Positions 9,024 through 17,507 of a stretch of DNA of 64,000 nt are shown piece after piece. The notes beneath the pieces are model-generated. The model had not been told where the DNA came from. It saw only the letters and a list, made by a program, of their open reading frames with translations, and did not search any database. The DNA lies in contig JAEOSF010000006.1 of assembly GCA_016840515.1 (NCBI GenBank), forward strand, positions 26,757-90,756, read 5' to 3'. The DNA is from Candidatus Borrarchaeum yapensis. Lineage in GTDB: Archaea; Asgardarchaeota; Sifarchaeia; Borrarchaeales; Borrarchaeaceae. Each line of letters opens with the position of its first letter. The first letter of the stretch is position 1. A program made the position numbers and the translations under genes.

Positions 9024-9944
9024 ATGCCATCGCAACCGATTCCTCTGAAGGAAATTCCATACGATATTGAACTACAGACGAGAGGCCATCGTGCTTGCCA
9101 TGGCTGTGGGATGGCTGTTGCAGTTCGTCAATGCCTGAAAATATTGGGAAAGAATACTGTATTAGTTCTATCTGCTGGCTGCCTTGCAAGTTGTACTGCG
9201 GGTCCATTTCCTACGTCAAGTCTTGGAGTTCCAGCAATTTTTGGGAGTTTTGGCTCTACTGGTGCGGCTCTTGCAGGTATTGAAGTAGCCTTGAAGATAA
9301 AAGGGCGAAAAAAGGACTTTAATATAGTGGCAATATCTGGCGATGGAGGAACTGCTGATATTGGCCTACAATCTCTTTCCGGTGCTATTGATCGTGGTCA
9401 CAACATTATTTACATCTGCTACGACAATGAGGCGTACATGAACACTGGTATCCAGAAAAGTGGTTCAACGCCTTATGGTGCCTGGACTACAACAACGCCT
9501 GTAGGTGAATTAGGTGCGTTCAAGAAGCAACCAAAAAAAGATTTGTGTAGGATGTTTGCAACAAATGGTGCGTATTATGTTGCAACAGCATCGATTGCTT
9601 ATTTCTCTGACTTTCTGGGAAAAGTTAGACGTGCGATTGAAGTCACACAAGCGGAATTGGGACCTGCCTACATTCATATTCCCGCCCCCTGCCCGACGGG
9701 TTGGAGGTTTCCTTCAGAACAGTCAATTGAGTTGGCACGAGATCACGTCTTGACTGGTTTATGGGCACTTTATGAGATAGAAAATGGCATTTTTAGGCTT
9801 AATTTCCGTCCTAGAAAAAGAGAACCAGTTGAAGCATTTCTTAGTCCACAAGGCCGATTTAGACATTTAACGCCTGATGACATTGTTACAATTCAAGAAA
9901 TGGTTGATAAAGACTGGGAAGTACTGGAGCGTGAGATGGTATGA
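9024..9944 (+). CDS. porB: Pyruvate:ferredoxin oxidoreductase, beta subunit
   Basis: TPP- and [4Fe-4S]-binding subunit. HRACHGCGMAVAVRQ carries two of the cluster cysteines near the N-terminus and a third lies in AGCLASC; the TPP/Mg motif is ISGDGGTADIG followed by the YDNEAYMNTG segment. 306 aa. The ATG at 9024 has AAGGAGG about 9 bases upstream, inside the end of porA. The stop overlaps porG by 4 bp. The complete set of subunits next to it supports function. Confidence 0.94.
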   Translation: MPSQPIPLKEIPYDIELQTRGHRACHGCGMAVAVRQCLKILGKNTVLVLSAGCLASCTAGPFPTSSLGVPAIFGSFGSTGAALAGIEVALKIKGRKKDFNIVAISGDGGTADIGLQSLSGAIDRGHNIIYICYDNEAYMNTGIQKSGSTPYGAWTTTTPVGELGAFKKQPKKDLCRMFATNGAYYVATASIAYFSDFLGKVRRAIEVTQAELGPAYIHIPAPCPTGWRFPSEQSIELARDHVLTGLWALYEIENGIFRLNFRPRKREPVEAFLSPQGRFRHLTPDDIVTIQEMVDKDWEVLEREMV

Positions 9945-10519
9945 GTTGGTGCTACAAAGATGATGTTAAGGAGATTATCCTCATTGGTAGAGGCGGAATG
10001 GGTGTGGTAACAGGAACGGAGTTGCTTACAGAGGCAGCAGCCTATGAAGACAAATATGGTCAAAGTTTTCCCCTTTTTGGATTGGAACGTCGAGGTGCAC
10101 CGTTCAGATCATACGTAAGACTTAGTAATGAGCCAATTCATGTTCGAACAGAAATTCATCAACCCGACTATGTGCTCGTCCTTGACGCCACACTTTTGAA
10201 ACGGCTAAATGTGACGGAGGGATTGGATCCCACAATCGGTGTATTAATAATTAATACCACACATTCTCCTTCTGAACTCATCTCAGAATATGGTTTCCAA
10301 TGTAAGGTTGCAACAGTAGATGCAGATCATATTGCTATGAAAGAATTTGGTCGACGGATAACTAATACGCCGATGCTTGGTGCTTTTTGTCGAGTAAGTG
10401 GCTTGATAAAACTTGAATCAGTATGTCAGGCAGTATCCGCGCTTTTTGGTGAATCTACCATTACTGAAAAGAATATTAGTGCTATAAAAGAAGCATATCA
10501 ATCTGTTAAGATGGAATAA
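9941..10519 (+). CDS. porG: Pyruvate:ferredoxin oxidoreductase, gamma subunit
   Basis: Gamma domain/subunit of 2-oxoacid:ferredoxin oxidoreductase, involved in CoA binding and assembly. The IGRGGMGVVTGTELLTEAA start, the LFGLERRGAPFRSYVR segment and NTPMLGAF are typical. 192 aa. Last gene of the operon, overlapping porB by four bases. The gene order D-A-B-G differs from the G-D-A-B order of many thermophilic archaea. Confidence 0.93.
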   Translation: MSWCYKDDVKEIILIGRGGMGVVTGTELLTEAAAYEDKYGQSFPLFGLERRGAPFRSYVRLSNEPIHVRTEIHQPDYVLVLDATLLKRLNVTEGLDPTIGVLIINTTHSPSELISEYGFQCKVATVDADHIAMKEFGRRITNTPMLGAFCRVSGLIKLESVCQAVSALFGESTITEKNISAIKEAYQSVKME

Positions 10520-10716
10520 GCGTTTCTAAATCTTTACCTCTCCTCTTAAGTTTTGTTTGTCCCGTTCAGAGCGATCGGATCTTTAGTTTCCATTTTTGAT
10601 ACGTGGATCTGCCTTTCATGGCTTTACAATACCCCTTTTCGTAATAAGTTAACTATTTATTTTTGTAATGATATATACCCCTTCATTATTTTACATCTCA
10701 AAAAAGGTGACGATGA

Positions 10717-11268
10717 ATGGCTGAAGAATTATTGGAGAAAATTCCACCTGAAAAGCGTTGGGCAATAACTGCCAAACTTCTCACTTCATTACACGTGATA
10801 CAAGGTGAAAAAAACACTGCGCCGATCATAGGGAAAGGAGAGAATATCAATTCACCAGTTAAGGGTGCGGAAACGTGGACAGAGATAAATACAAAGATAT
10901 TTGGCGGGTTCTTTAAGTGGTGGTGGCCAAGGGTTCAAGAAATGTTCAACATACAAGTAGAGGATGCCGCAGATGCCGTTAAATTTGTCAATGTCACGGC
11001 ACCATTGCAGTCAGGACCTGAATGGGAGTTTGAGTATCACGATGTAACCAGAGAAAGAGCTGCAATCAGAGTGACTAAATGTCCGTGGTGGGAGAGGTAT
11101 ACAGAATATGAGGTACGTCCTGAATTTATCCCTTGTCTCCCAACCTGTGATGTAGAAGTTGGAGAGGGGACAAAGGCAGTTAATCCTAAGATTACGGTCA
11201 AGCTTACAAAGGCAAGACCCAGAGGAGACTCCTACTGCGAATGGGTCTACGAGTTTAAGGAAGAATAA
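10717..11268 (+). CDS. L-2-amino-thiazoline-4-carboxylate hydrolase-like (DUF6125-like) protein
   Basis: 183 aa. The layout, a helical N-terminal half (MAEELLEKIPPEKRWAI...), then a C-terminal half with CPWWERYTEYE, CLPTCD, a conserved NPKITVKLTKARPRGD stretch and a final CEW, fits the ATC-hydrolase/DUF6125 group of small cysteine-containing proteins. The biochemical activity of archaeal members is not established to my knowledge. The ATG at 10717 follows a AAAAGGTGACGA ribosome site. Free-standing gene, about 200 bp after porG, with no obvious partner. Confidence 0.5.
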   Translation: MAEELLEKIPPEKRWAITAKLLTSLHVIQGEKNTAPIIGKGENINSPVKGAETWTEINTKIFGGFFKWWWPRVQEMFNIQVEDAADAVKFVNVTAPLQSGPEWEFEYHDVTRERAAIRVTKCPWWERYTEYEVRPEFIPCLPTCDVEVGEGTKAVNPKITVKLTKARPRGDSYCEWVYEFKEE

Positions 11269-11411
11269 ATGATTAATCTTATCCCTTTCATAAATCTCTT
11301 TAGCTAAAATTGATTTTAAGGAAAAAATTAAAGTGTATTTTAGTTTCTTGCCTTATATTTATTGAAAAAAGTTAAAAGCAGTGTAAATATTCTAAAACGA
11401 GGATGGTCAAA

Positions 11412-11969
11412 GTGGAAAACTACAAACTCTCGTTAACAGATATTCTCATTATCATCAATTCCATCATCTACGTAATTCTTGGAGTGCTTGGTGGAAATAT
11501 CCTTATAATTCCCACTTCTCTGTTAGCACAATGGGGTCAATGGAATCGTGCGGTTCTTGAATTCGGTGCTTATTGGCAACTTTTCAGCTCTATTTTCATT
11601 CACGCAAATATCCTTCACATTGGGGCTAACATGTTCTTTCTATGGATCTATGGAAAACGTGCTGAGGAACTCTTTGCTTCTTATTCATTTCTTGCTATCT
11701 ATCTCATTGGTGGTCTCCTTGGTAGTCTATTTACGTTATTGCTACCTCTAGATACGGTCTCAGTTGGTGCTTCGGGTGCCATTTTTGCAGTCCTTGCCGC
11801 CGATTTAATCAGTTTAGGGCGCAGATATGGAAAACTTAAACAAAATATCCTTGTAGCTGCATTATTTTTTATGTTTAGCATTACAGTGGGATCGAATATT
11901 CTAGCCCATTTGGGGGGAATTTTTGGCGGAGCACTTCTAGGTTACTTTATTCCCTCAAAAAAGAAATAA
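11412..11969 (+). CDS. Rhomboid-family intramembrane serine protease
   Basis: Cleaves membrane proteins within the bilayer. The catalytic Ser is in GASGAIFAV and the catalytic His in NILAHLGGIFGG; HIGANMFFLWIYG in the second helix is the conserved HxxxN-type motif. About six hydrophobic helices in 185 aa. I prefer GTG 11412 (GAGG about 9 bases upstream); an ATG at 11403 lies too near that site. Sits alone between the DUF6125-like gene and the convergent E2 gene. Confidence 0.88.
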   Translation: MENYKLSLTDILIIINSIIYVILGVLGGNILIIPTSLLAQWGQWNRAVLEFGAYWQLFSSIFIHANILHIGANMFFLWIYGKRAEELFASYSFLAIYLIGGLLGSLFTLLLPLDTVSVGASGAIFAVLAADLISLGRRYGKLKQNILVAALFFMFSITVGSNILAHLGGIFGGALLGYFIPSKKK

Positions 11970-12000
11970 AAGCAAAATGAAGTTTGATAAACCATGCATT

Positions 12001-12465
12001 TTATTCTTTATCTGATAGTTTATCCCAAGTAGCGTGACGTGCTACATGTTCTTTTACATGTGCTTTAAATTTTTCAATATTTTCTTGTAATTCCCTAGCA
12101 GCTTGCCTATTCAGAGGATCGCTCGGATTTGGTGCGGTTAATAAAATTCGTAAAGTTTCAATAACATCAATTAAGCTATTTGACGGTGACCAATCTTTTC
12201 CAAGTATCCCAACACAGACATTTGTATTGTGGATATTTGGATGCCACGTTTTTGTAAGCCATCTCACCTTTGGTGGTCTATACGGAAAGTTTCTTGGGAG
12301 TTCGATTTCAATCTCAAAAACTCCTCCATCATAGATTTCAGTACCAAGAATAAAGCCTCTTAACTTACGAATATCATTTTTTACTGGTGAAAAGGTTGGT
12401 TCTTCTCGCTGTAGTAACTTAAGTTCATATACAAGCCTTGCCGCGAAGTCTTCATCAGAGAGCAC
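12001..12465 (-). CDS. Ubiquitin-conjugating enzyme E2 (UBC fold)
   Basis: Carries activated ubiquitin-like protein on its cysteine and passes it to targets. The 154-aa product is a complete single UBC domain: PRNFPYRPPKVRW in the core sheet, the HPN motif at residues 75-77, the active Cys84 in NVCVGIL, WSPSNSLIDVI, then the PNPSDPLNRQAA segment and C-terminal helices. The HPN-to-Cys spacing is one residue shorter than in common eukaryotic E2s. GTG start at 12465, with AAGGTAG upstream. E2s of this quality are almost only known in Asgard archaea and a few other archaea. No E1, ubiquitin, RING or JAMM gene is in the window, so the usual Asgard ubiquitin cluster is not visible beside it. Confidence 0.95.
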   Translation of the reverse strand: MLSDEDFAARLVYELKLLQREEPTFSPVKNDIRKLRGFILGTEIYDGGVFEIEIELPRNFPYRPPKVRWLTKTWHPNIHNTNVCVGILGKDWSPSNSLIDVIETLRILLTAPNPSDPLNRQAARELQENIEKFKAHVKEHVARHATWDKLSDKE

Positions 12466-12716
12466 TTTAATTCTACCTTCAAGATCTTATATAAGAAATC
12501 GATGATAACTAATTGAAATGTCTTTCCATGTTCTAACTGCTATGAATCATTTGTGAACAAAACGATTTATTAGACTTAAGTTCAGTTAGTAATTTGTTGC
12601 CAAACAAACGAAGCTTAAAGACGTTTTCTGTGTTCACCAAAAACTTTAAACTATTTCTAACGGTGTTGATTATCAGAATTACATATTCTGTAACTGAAGT
12701 CTATGGTGCTAACGTA

Positions 12717-13391
12717 TTGAAAATCTTAGTTGTTGACAATTCTATCATGGGTAGGAAACAATATGAATGGCTAGGTGATCTAATTCCAAATTACAGTGAG
12801 TCTATGGATGTATGGATTAGTTACAATTGCGAACCTCCTAAAACAATTAATCAATATGACCGTCTTATTTTGCTAGGTTCGGAAGCTTCAATTTTAGATG
12901 AACATGAATGGCATAAACCAGAAATGGATATCATTCAAAACTCAATTGAGCACGGGATCCCGCTTCTAGGAATCTGCTTTGGTCATCAACTGATTGTTCA
13001 TACAGTACTTGGTCGTGAATGTGTTAAAAGAAGGTCTAAACCTGAATTAGGATGGCCCGAAATTCGAATTTTAAAAAAGAATAAGCTTTTTCAAGGTATA
13101 CCCAGTCGTTTTTTTTCATATTCTTTCCACTTTGACGAGGTAATCAATTCATCTGCTCTAGAAATATTGGCAAATTCAGATGAATGTAATATCCAAGCTT
13201 ATAAATTAAAGAATAAAGATGTGTGGGGCATTCAGTTTCATCCCGAGATAAATATTGAAACGGGTATACAAATCCTTCGAGAAGAAGCTTTATCTCTTAT
13301 TGGACGTAATAATGTAGAGGAAATCATTTCAGAAGCGTATGATTCTAATATTGGCTCAAAATTACTTTATAATTTCATAAAAGAGCTCTAA
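12717..13391 (+). CDS. Class I glutamine amidotransferase-like protein
   Basis: Type 1 GATase fold; transfers ammonia from glutamine or acts as a related hydrolase. The nucleophile elbow GICFGHQ contains the Cys, and QFHPEIN gives the His-Glu pair, so the triad is complete. The domain begins at KILVVDNS, hence I chose TTG 12717 (224 aa); an upstream TTG at 12594 would add 41 hydrophobic residues that do not belong to the fold. It is similar in layout to free-standing GMP-synthase-like GATases. Divergent from the E2 gene with a shared spacer of about 250 bp. No synthase partner is adjacent, so the acceptor is unknown. Confidence 0.82.
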   Translation: MKILVVDNSIMGRKQYEWLGDLIPNYSESMDVWISYNCEPPKTINQYDRLILLGSEASILDEHEWHKPEMDIIQNSIEHGIPLLGICFGHQLIVHTVLGRECVKRRSKPELGWPEIRILKKNKLFQGIPSRFFSYSFHFDEVINSSALEILANSDECNIQAYKLKNKDVWGIQFHPEINIETGIQILREEALSLIGRNNVEEIISEAYDSNIGSKLLYNFIKEL

Positions 13392-14154
13392 TATCTGAAG
13401 CACAGAAAATTTCTATTCTTATCTTGCATATCATCCCTATTCTCATTTTCAGAAACCATAAATTACTCGCCGTAGAATTATAAGCATGATTTTTTAATTC
13501 ACAATTCCACCACTTTAGAGGAATAAAAAACTCAAAAAACACTATCGTATGATGAATAAATAAAAAGAAAATCAGGATCCTTTCTAAGCCGCGCCTTTTT
13601 ATGACAAAATGGCAACTGAGAGGATATTATTTGTTTGAGGAACTCCGATTCTCTTATGATGCGGATTAATTACTTTTTACTAGCCTTACTAACTTGTTTT
13701 TGTAATCTAAAATGCTAATATATTTATTTTTCACAATCAAATCTTAATTTTTCGCAAAATAGTCGAGGAGTAATTATAAAACTGTGAATTATCTTTTTAG
13801 CATTAATTTATTTTGAAAAAACTCTGCAATTTGAAAATGTTATAGAGGAAACCTTTACTAGATAGAGGCCAATTCGTTATAGAAACCGCATTTTTCTTTT
13901 TAAAAGAGAAATATAACGTGATATCACTTAAGAAAATCGCGAATATAGTCTAATGACGACTATTTTTCTCGGATTTTTTTTACAGAAACTTAAAAAGTGA
14001 GGTATTGGCAAAATAATACTCATACTCATTATGAAGGGTCATAAGGCAATAACCACAAGCGTTTAGGATAGAACCACGGATACAAAAGTGTCTAACTAGT
14101 TAGTCAATAACATTAACAAAAATCTGTAAAAATATCCTGAGAGGGTTAATTTCA
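13392..14154. other. Gene-free AT-rich stretch of 763 bp
   Basis: No reading frame with coding character is seen on either strand and I found no tRNA-like fold. The stretch holds poly-A/T tracts, a small TTTCTTTTTAAAAGAGAAA inverted repeat around 13893-13911 and a 12-bp palindrome near its right end. It may carry regulatory DNA for the receiver-domain gene, a decayed gene, or an unrecognised RNA. Confidence 0.5.
14092..14103. promoter_or_regulatory. Perfect 12-bp palindrome ahead of the response-regulator gene
   Basis: CTAACTAGTTAG reads the same on both strands. It ends 51 bp before the TTG start of the receiver-domain gene. It could be a dimeric regulator site; only the sequence symmetry supports this. 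Confidence 0.3.
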
Positions 14155-14625
14155 TTGAAAGAGGACGAATTAATCAGCCGTAAGCACACGCAAGCACCTG
14201 AAAAGAAGAAAACAAAAAAAGATCCAATTCAAGGGACAGGAAATATTTTGATCATGGAAGATGACGATGTTATCAGAGAGGCTCTAGGAGAGATATTAAT
14301 CCACTTAGGCTATCAGATTGAACTTGCTAAGAATGGTGAAGAAGCCATCGCTTTGTATAAAGCTGCAAAATCAGTAGGACAGTCTTTTGATGTAGTAATA
14401 ATAGATTTAACAATTCATCGTGGGATGGGCGGCAAAGAAACAATTAAGAAATTGCTTGAAATAGATCCACATGTTAAAGCCCTTGTTTCCAGCGCCTATT
14501 CAATTGACCCAGTTATATCTGATTATAAGGGATACGGATTCTGCGGCATTGTTACTAAACCATACAATATTTCAGAATTGAGTGAAATTATTTCTGAAAT
14601 AATTGAAAGAAATTGCGTAAAATGA
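14155..14625 (+). CDS. Stand-alone receiver (CheY-like) domain protein
   Basis: Phospho-acceptor domain of two-component systems. After a charged 34-residue linker, GNILIMEDDDVIREALGEIL gives the acidic pocket, VIIDLTI the phospho-Asp region, LVSSAYS the conserved Ser/Thr position, and VTKPYN the Lys-Pro. 156 aa, with no output domain. The GTGNILIMEDDD start and the GMGGKETI segment are like receivers at the C-terminus of hybrid histidine kinases, so this may be a detached piece of one. No kinase lies next to it. TTG start at 14155; GAGAGGG lies about 10 bases upstream. Confidence 0.85.
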   Translation: MKEDELISRKHTQAPEKKKTKKDPIQGTGNILIMEDDDVIREALGEILIHLGYQIELAKNGEEAIALYKAAKSVGQSFDVVIIDLTIHRGMGGKETIKKLLEIDPHVKALVSSAYSIDPVISDYKGYGFCGIVTKPYNISELSEIISEIIERNCVK

Positions 14626-14740
14626 GCCTTTCATGCAATTATTCCTTTTTAGATAATGACTACAACTAAATTCTAAAATTGAAGGATGAAAATAGAAGAC
14701 TCTAAATTGTGATTCACGGATTCGGAATATAGCGTATTAA

Positions 14741-16771
14741 TTATAGTACTTTGTATATCGTTACAGCATTATTCTTAAACGCAAATTCAAATAAATGAGG
14801 ATGTTCATTGAATTTTTGCAGTTCTTCCATTGTGAATTTTTGGCGTTCTCTTGGAGATACGAGTACGTAGTTCACATCATATTTTTTTAAGAGATCAGAA
14901 ACAAGGTTTACATTTTCTGAGGTGTAAATTGAGATCGTGTCGTTATATCTCTGATCAAAGTATAAACGTTGGCTCTCTACGTGAATTTCACTCCCTACAA
15001 CGACTCTCCTTGCTCCGTACATGATAAGAGGGCTCGGTGCTTCTATAGAAAGTGAAGGAGCAACTAAAAACACAGCATCTGAAGATGTATTTGCTCTTAC
15101 CCAATTATATGCCTCCATCTCTTCGTCAGTGATAATATAATAGGGTGTTTCCATCGTAGCAGTAGTATACCATCTTTGCCAGAAAGGAACGAAAGCAACA
15201 ATCATAATTATGATAAGAATGATAAAAGGCATTGCAGAGAATCGAATCCTTTTGTTCACAAGATTCATTGTTTCATTAATCCCCACTGCACCTAAGAAGA
15301 TTACTGGGATTGTTATGGAGTAATAATAGGTATAATTACCGCCACGATACAAGTGCGTAAATACTATAAAGAGGGCTGTACATAATATCCACGATCCAAG
15401 TAGTAGAGATAATTTATGCTCTTTTTTGATTTGCGTTAAAAACCCTATGCACCCGAATACAGAACAGACGCCAAAGTAGATGAGCATAGCTTGTATAGAT
15501 TGCAAAGGAACAAAAAGTCCAACTAAAGGTCTTATTCGGAAATATCCGCCAGGGTTTCCTCTCGCTAGATCTATAAGATATGGAGCGAATGTGACGGTGT
15601 ACGCTCCAAACGGAATCATTGATGCAATTGTTGAAAGTGTAAGTATTATGCCTTCTTTATACTTACTTAATGACAATAAGATTAGATAGAAGATTGCAAA
15701 AGTCCCTATAATTGTAAGGTGAAGAATTGGATGGTAAAATGGCAATGCTGCAAGAAGAGCGAATGCCATAATATAAAACCGTTTAGTTTTTTGTGTTAAA
15801 TACGAATAGAGAAAAAAAGTAATTAATACCGCAACAATATATCCTGGTGCGCGTATGAAGCCAGAATAAAGGGATTCGATAGCTAAAGCTCTTACAAATA
15901 CTTGTGGCCCTGGTGTTCTTTGATATAGTGCAAAGAATGGAAATGTGCCTGTCTCTATGGCAACAATGAGCCAATAAATAGCTATGCCAACCGACATAAG
16001 ATATGCAGCTATTAGCCCTGCCTTTTTACTCTTAAATGTATCGACAACAAAAATAAAACACAAAGCGATAAATATCGTATTCATTGTAGCGTTTTGAATT
16101 ATCATAGTTAAAACTACATTGATTCCACTCGTTTTCATTATAGCTGCATAGTGAAGCATGTATAACCATGGATAGGTAAGTACAACCCCTGCATATTCGG
16201 GGGTCTGAGGAGGAATACTGCGTGCACATTCTTCTATAATTGCACAATACCAGAAATGATCAATAGGATCGAAATAGAAGAGAGTATTTCCCTGATCAAC
16301 GCGAATCAACAGTGTGTAATAGACTATGTTGTTTGAAAATTGAAATAAGAGTAAAATGGCTAATATAACTAACGTTACTTTTTGAAATGGCACTCCAACG
16401 TAATTAATCGTTCTGTTTGCATATTGAGAGAACAGAAGACCAATAGCAAGGGCAATATCCAAAGAAGCAACAATTAGCCAAATACTGAGTTTTCCAAAAA
16501 TACTTCCTAAAGGTAAGATGATTAACGGAGATGCAATTATGTTCAAAGCCGCTGAAAAAAGCAGCATACGTATTCTATCAGTTTGGATTTGTAAGAAAAA
16601 TCTTAACAGAATATAACCTGGCAGAATATTTAGAAGAGAAATATACACTAGACTGCGAAATGGATTGATAAAGATGAACGATATATGAAGCAAGAACATT
16701 GAAATAATCAAAATTTTTTCTGAGTTCCATATGGGAAGCAACCTTGCTTTCGCTTCATCAAAGGTTTTCAT
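14741..16771 (-). CDS. Polytopic GT-C-like membrane glycosyltransferase candidate
   Basis: 676 aa with about 13 predicted membrane helices followed by a soluble C-terminal domain (about residues 540-676: EEMEAYNWVRANT, then a Rossmann-like VNYVLVSPRERQ segment). The layout matches archaeal GT-C proteins (DUF6541/oligosaccharyltransferase-like) that use polyprenyl-phosphate sugars. The acidic loop after an early helix (YFDPIDHFWYC) may be the catalytic loop. Start ATG at 16771. Single gene; another two GT-C-like genes are at 22.6 and 25.1 kb. Exact donor and acceptor are unknown. Confidence 0.65.
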   Translation of the reverse strand: MKTFDEAKARLLPIWNSEKILIISMFLLHISFIFINPFRSLVYISLLNILPGYILLRFFLQIQTDRIRMLLFSAALNIIASPLIILPLGSIFGKLSIWLIVASLDIALAIGLLFSQYANRTINYVGVPFQKVTLVILAILLLFQFSNNIVYYTLLIRVDQGNTLFYFDPIDHFWYCAIIEECARSIPPQTPEYAGVVLTYPWLYMLHYAAIMKTSGINVVLTMIIQNATMNTIFIALCFIFVVDTFKSKKAGLIAAYLMSVGIAIYWLIVAIETGTFPFFALYQRTPGPQVFVRALAIESLYSGFIRAPGYIVAVLITFFLYSYLTQKTKRFYIMAFALLAALPFYHPILHLTIIGTFAIFYLILLSLSKYKEGIILTLSTIASMIPFGAYTVTFAPYLIDLARGNPGGYFRIRPLVGLFVPLQSIQAMLIYFGVCSVFGCIGFLTQIKKEHKLSLLLGSWILCTALFIVFTHLYRGGNYTYYYSITIPVIFLGAVGINETMNLVNKRIRFSAMPFIILIIIMIVAFVPFWQRWYTTATMETPYYIITDEEMEAYNWVRANTSSDAVFLVAPSLSIEAPSPLIMYGARRVVVGSEIHVESQRLYFDQRYNDTISIYTSENVNLVSDLLKKYDVNYVLVSPRERQKFTMEELQKFNEHPHLFEFAFKNNAVTIYKVL

Positions 16772-16912
16772 TTTAAGACGTTATCCTTTCTTTGTTCTAT
16801 CAGTTTCTACAAAACGTATCTGGATTTATAAAATGTATTGAGGCAATGAGTCTGCATCTTGAATAGTTATTAGAATTTGCGAATCTATCCATTTTTCAAT
16901 TAAGGTGATTTC

Positions 16913-17107
16913 ATGTTACTCGAAGAAATGAGTTGGGATATAGTCGAAGAAATACTAGGAACAGTTAAAACGATAATTTTGCCTTATGGATCATGTGAAG
17001 CACATGGTTTTCATGCTCCCCTCTTTACGGACACTAAGATTGCTTTTGAGATTGCACGTAAAGCAGCAGAAGAATTAAACATTTTTGTTGCGCCTGTTAT
17101 TCCGTAC
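16913..17107 (+). pseudogene. Creatininase-family hydrolase, 5' fragment (split by integrated element)
   Basis: First 65 codons of a creatinine amidohydrolase-family enzyme. Metal ligands Glu29, His31 and Asp40 in SCEAHGFHAPLFTD match the E-x-H-x8-D spacing of creatininase. The ATG has AAGGTGAT upstream. Family similarity stops at VAPVIPY (17107); the frame then runs 30 codons into unrelated sequence to a stop at 17197. The missing rest of the gene is at 19038-19556, in frame if the middle is removed. Members of this family include creatininase, the F420/riboflavin-pathway ArfB amidohydrolase and mycofactocin MftE; I cannot say which this was. Confidence 0.88.
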
Positions 17108-17187
17108 GCGTTATATTTGTATTCGATTACTGTATGGCGCCAGTGTTCATTCAATATGGATCAATGGAAACAACGTAACTGTATTTA

Positions 17188-17268
17188 TTGGTGCTAATGC
17201 TTGTCGCACTCTGCGTTTGTGGTGTCTTCTTGTTGGTGTTATATCTTTTTGAACCAACGAAAAGGTAA
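17188..17268 (+). CDS. Tiny single-helix membrane peptide (candidate)
   Basis: A 26-codon frame from TTG 17188 (or 23 codons from ATG 17197) encodes a hydrophobic helix, LVALCVCGVFLLVLYLF, ending in the charged tail EPTKR. No clear ribosome site. Small one-helix proteins are common in archaeal viruses and plasmids, which fits its place inside the integrated element, but coding is unproven. Confidence 0.3.
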   Translation: MVLMLVALCVCGVFLLVLYLFEPTKR

Positions 17269-17330
17269 ATTTAACTCAAACAAGTGTACCCTAAACAGTT
17301 AATTTCGAGCCAATATTTTGGACTCTAGGT

Positions 17331-17507
17331 ATGGTTACCATACAAAATAACGAATCAAAAACGGAGGACTTGAAAAAAGATGCACAAAAATAAGAGTCCA
17401 AAACAACAGAAGAGAAAAACAAGATATTAGAACTTATCGGAGAATGTAAAGAAATAGCGGAAAGTGTAAATAAACGAGCGGAGAGACCAGTTGAGGTTAC
17501 TCCTTAG
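17331..17507 (+). pseudogene. Small charged-helix protein frame with one in-frame stop
   Basis: From ATG 17331 the frame reads 58 codons to a TAG at 17505, with a single TAA at 17391 (codon 21). Both halves have the same composition (Glu/Lys-rich, helical: TEDLKKDAQK, then TTEEKNKILELIGECKEIAE), so it looks like one gene broken by a nonsense change, or two mini-genes. It converges on the recombinase gene and overlaps its 3' end by 11 bp. No family recognised. Confidence 0.35.

Noticed and set aside
10553..10768. Frame upstream of the DUF6125-like gene
   Set aside because: Overlaps the ribosome site and start of the real gene in another frame; no homology or ribosome site of its own.
12594..12716. 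N-terminal hydrophobic extension of the glutamine amidotransferase as a membrane anchor
   Set aside because: It starts with a TTG lacking a ribosome site and the family domain begins after it; more likely untranslated leader.
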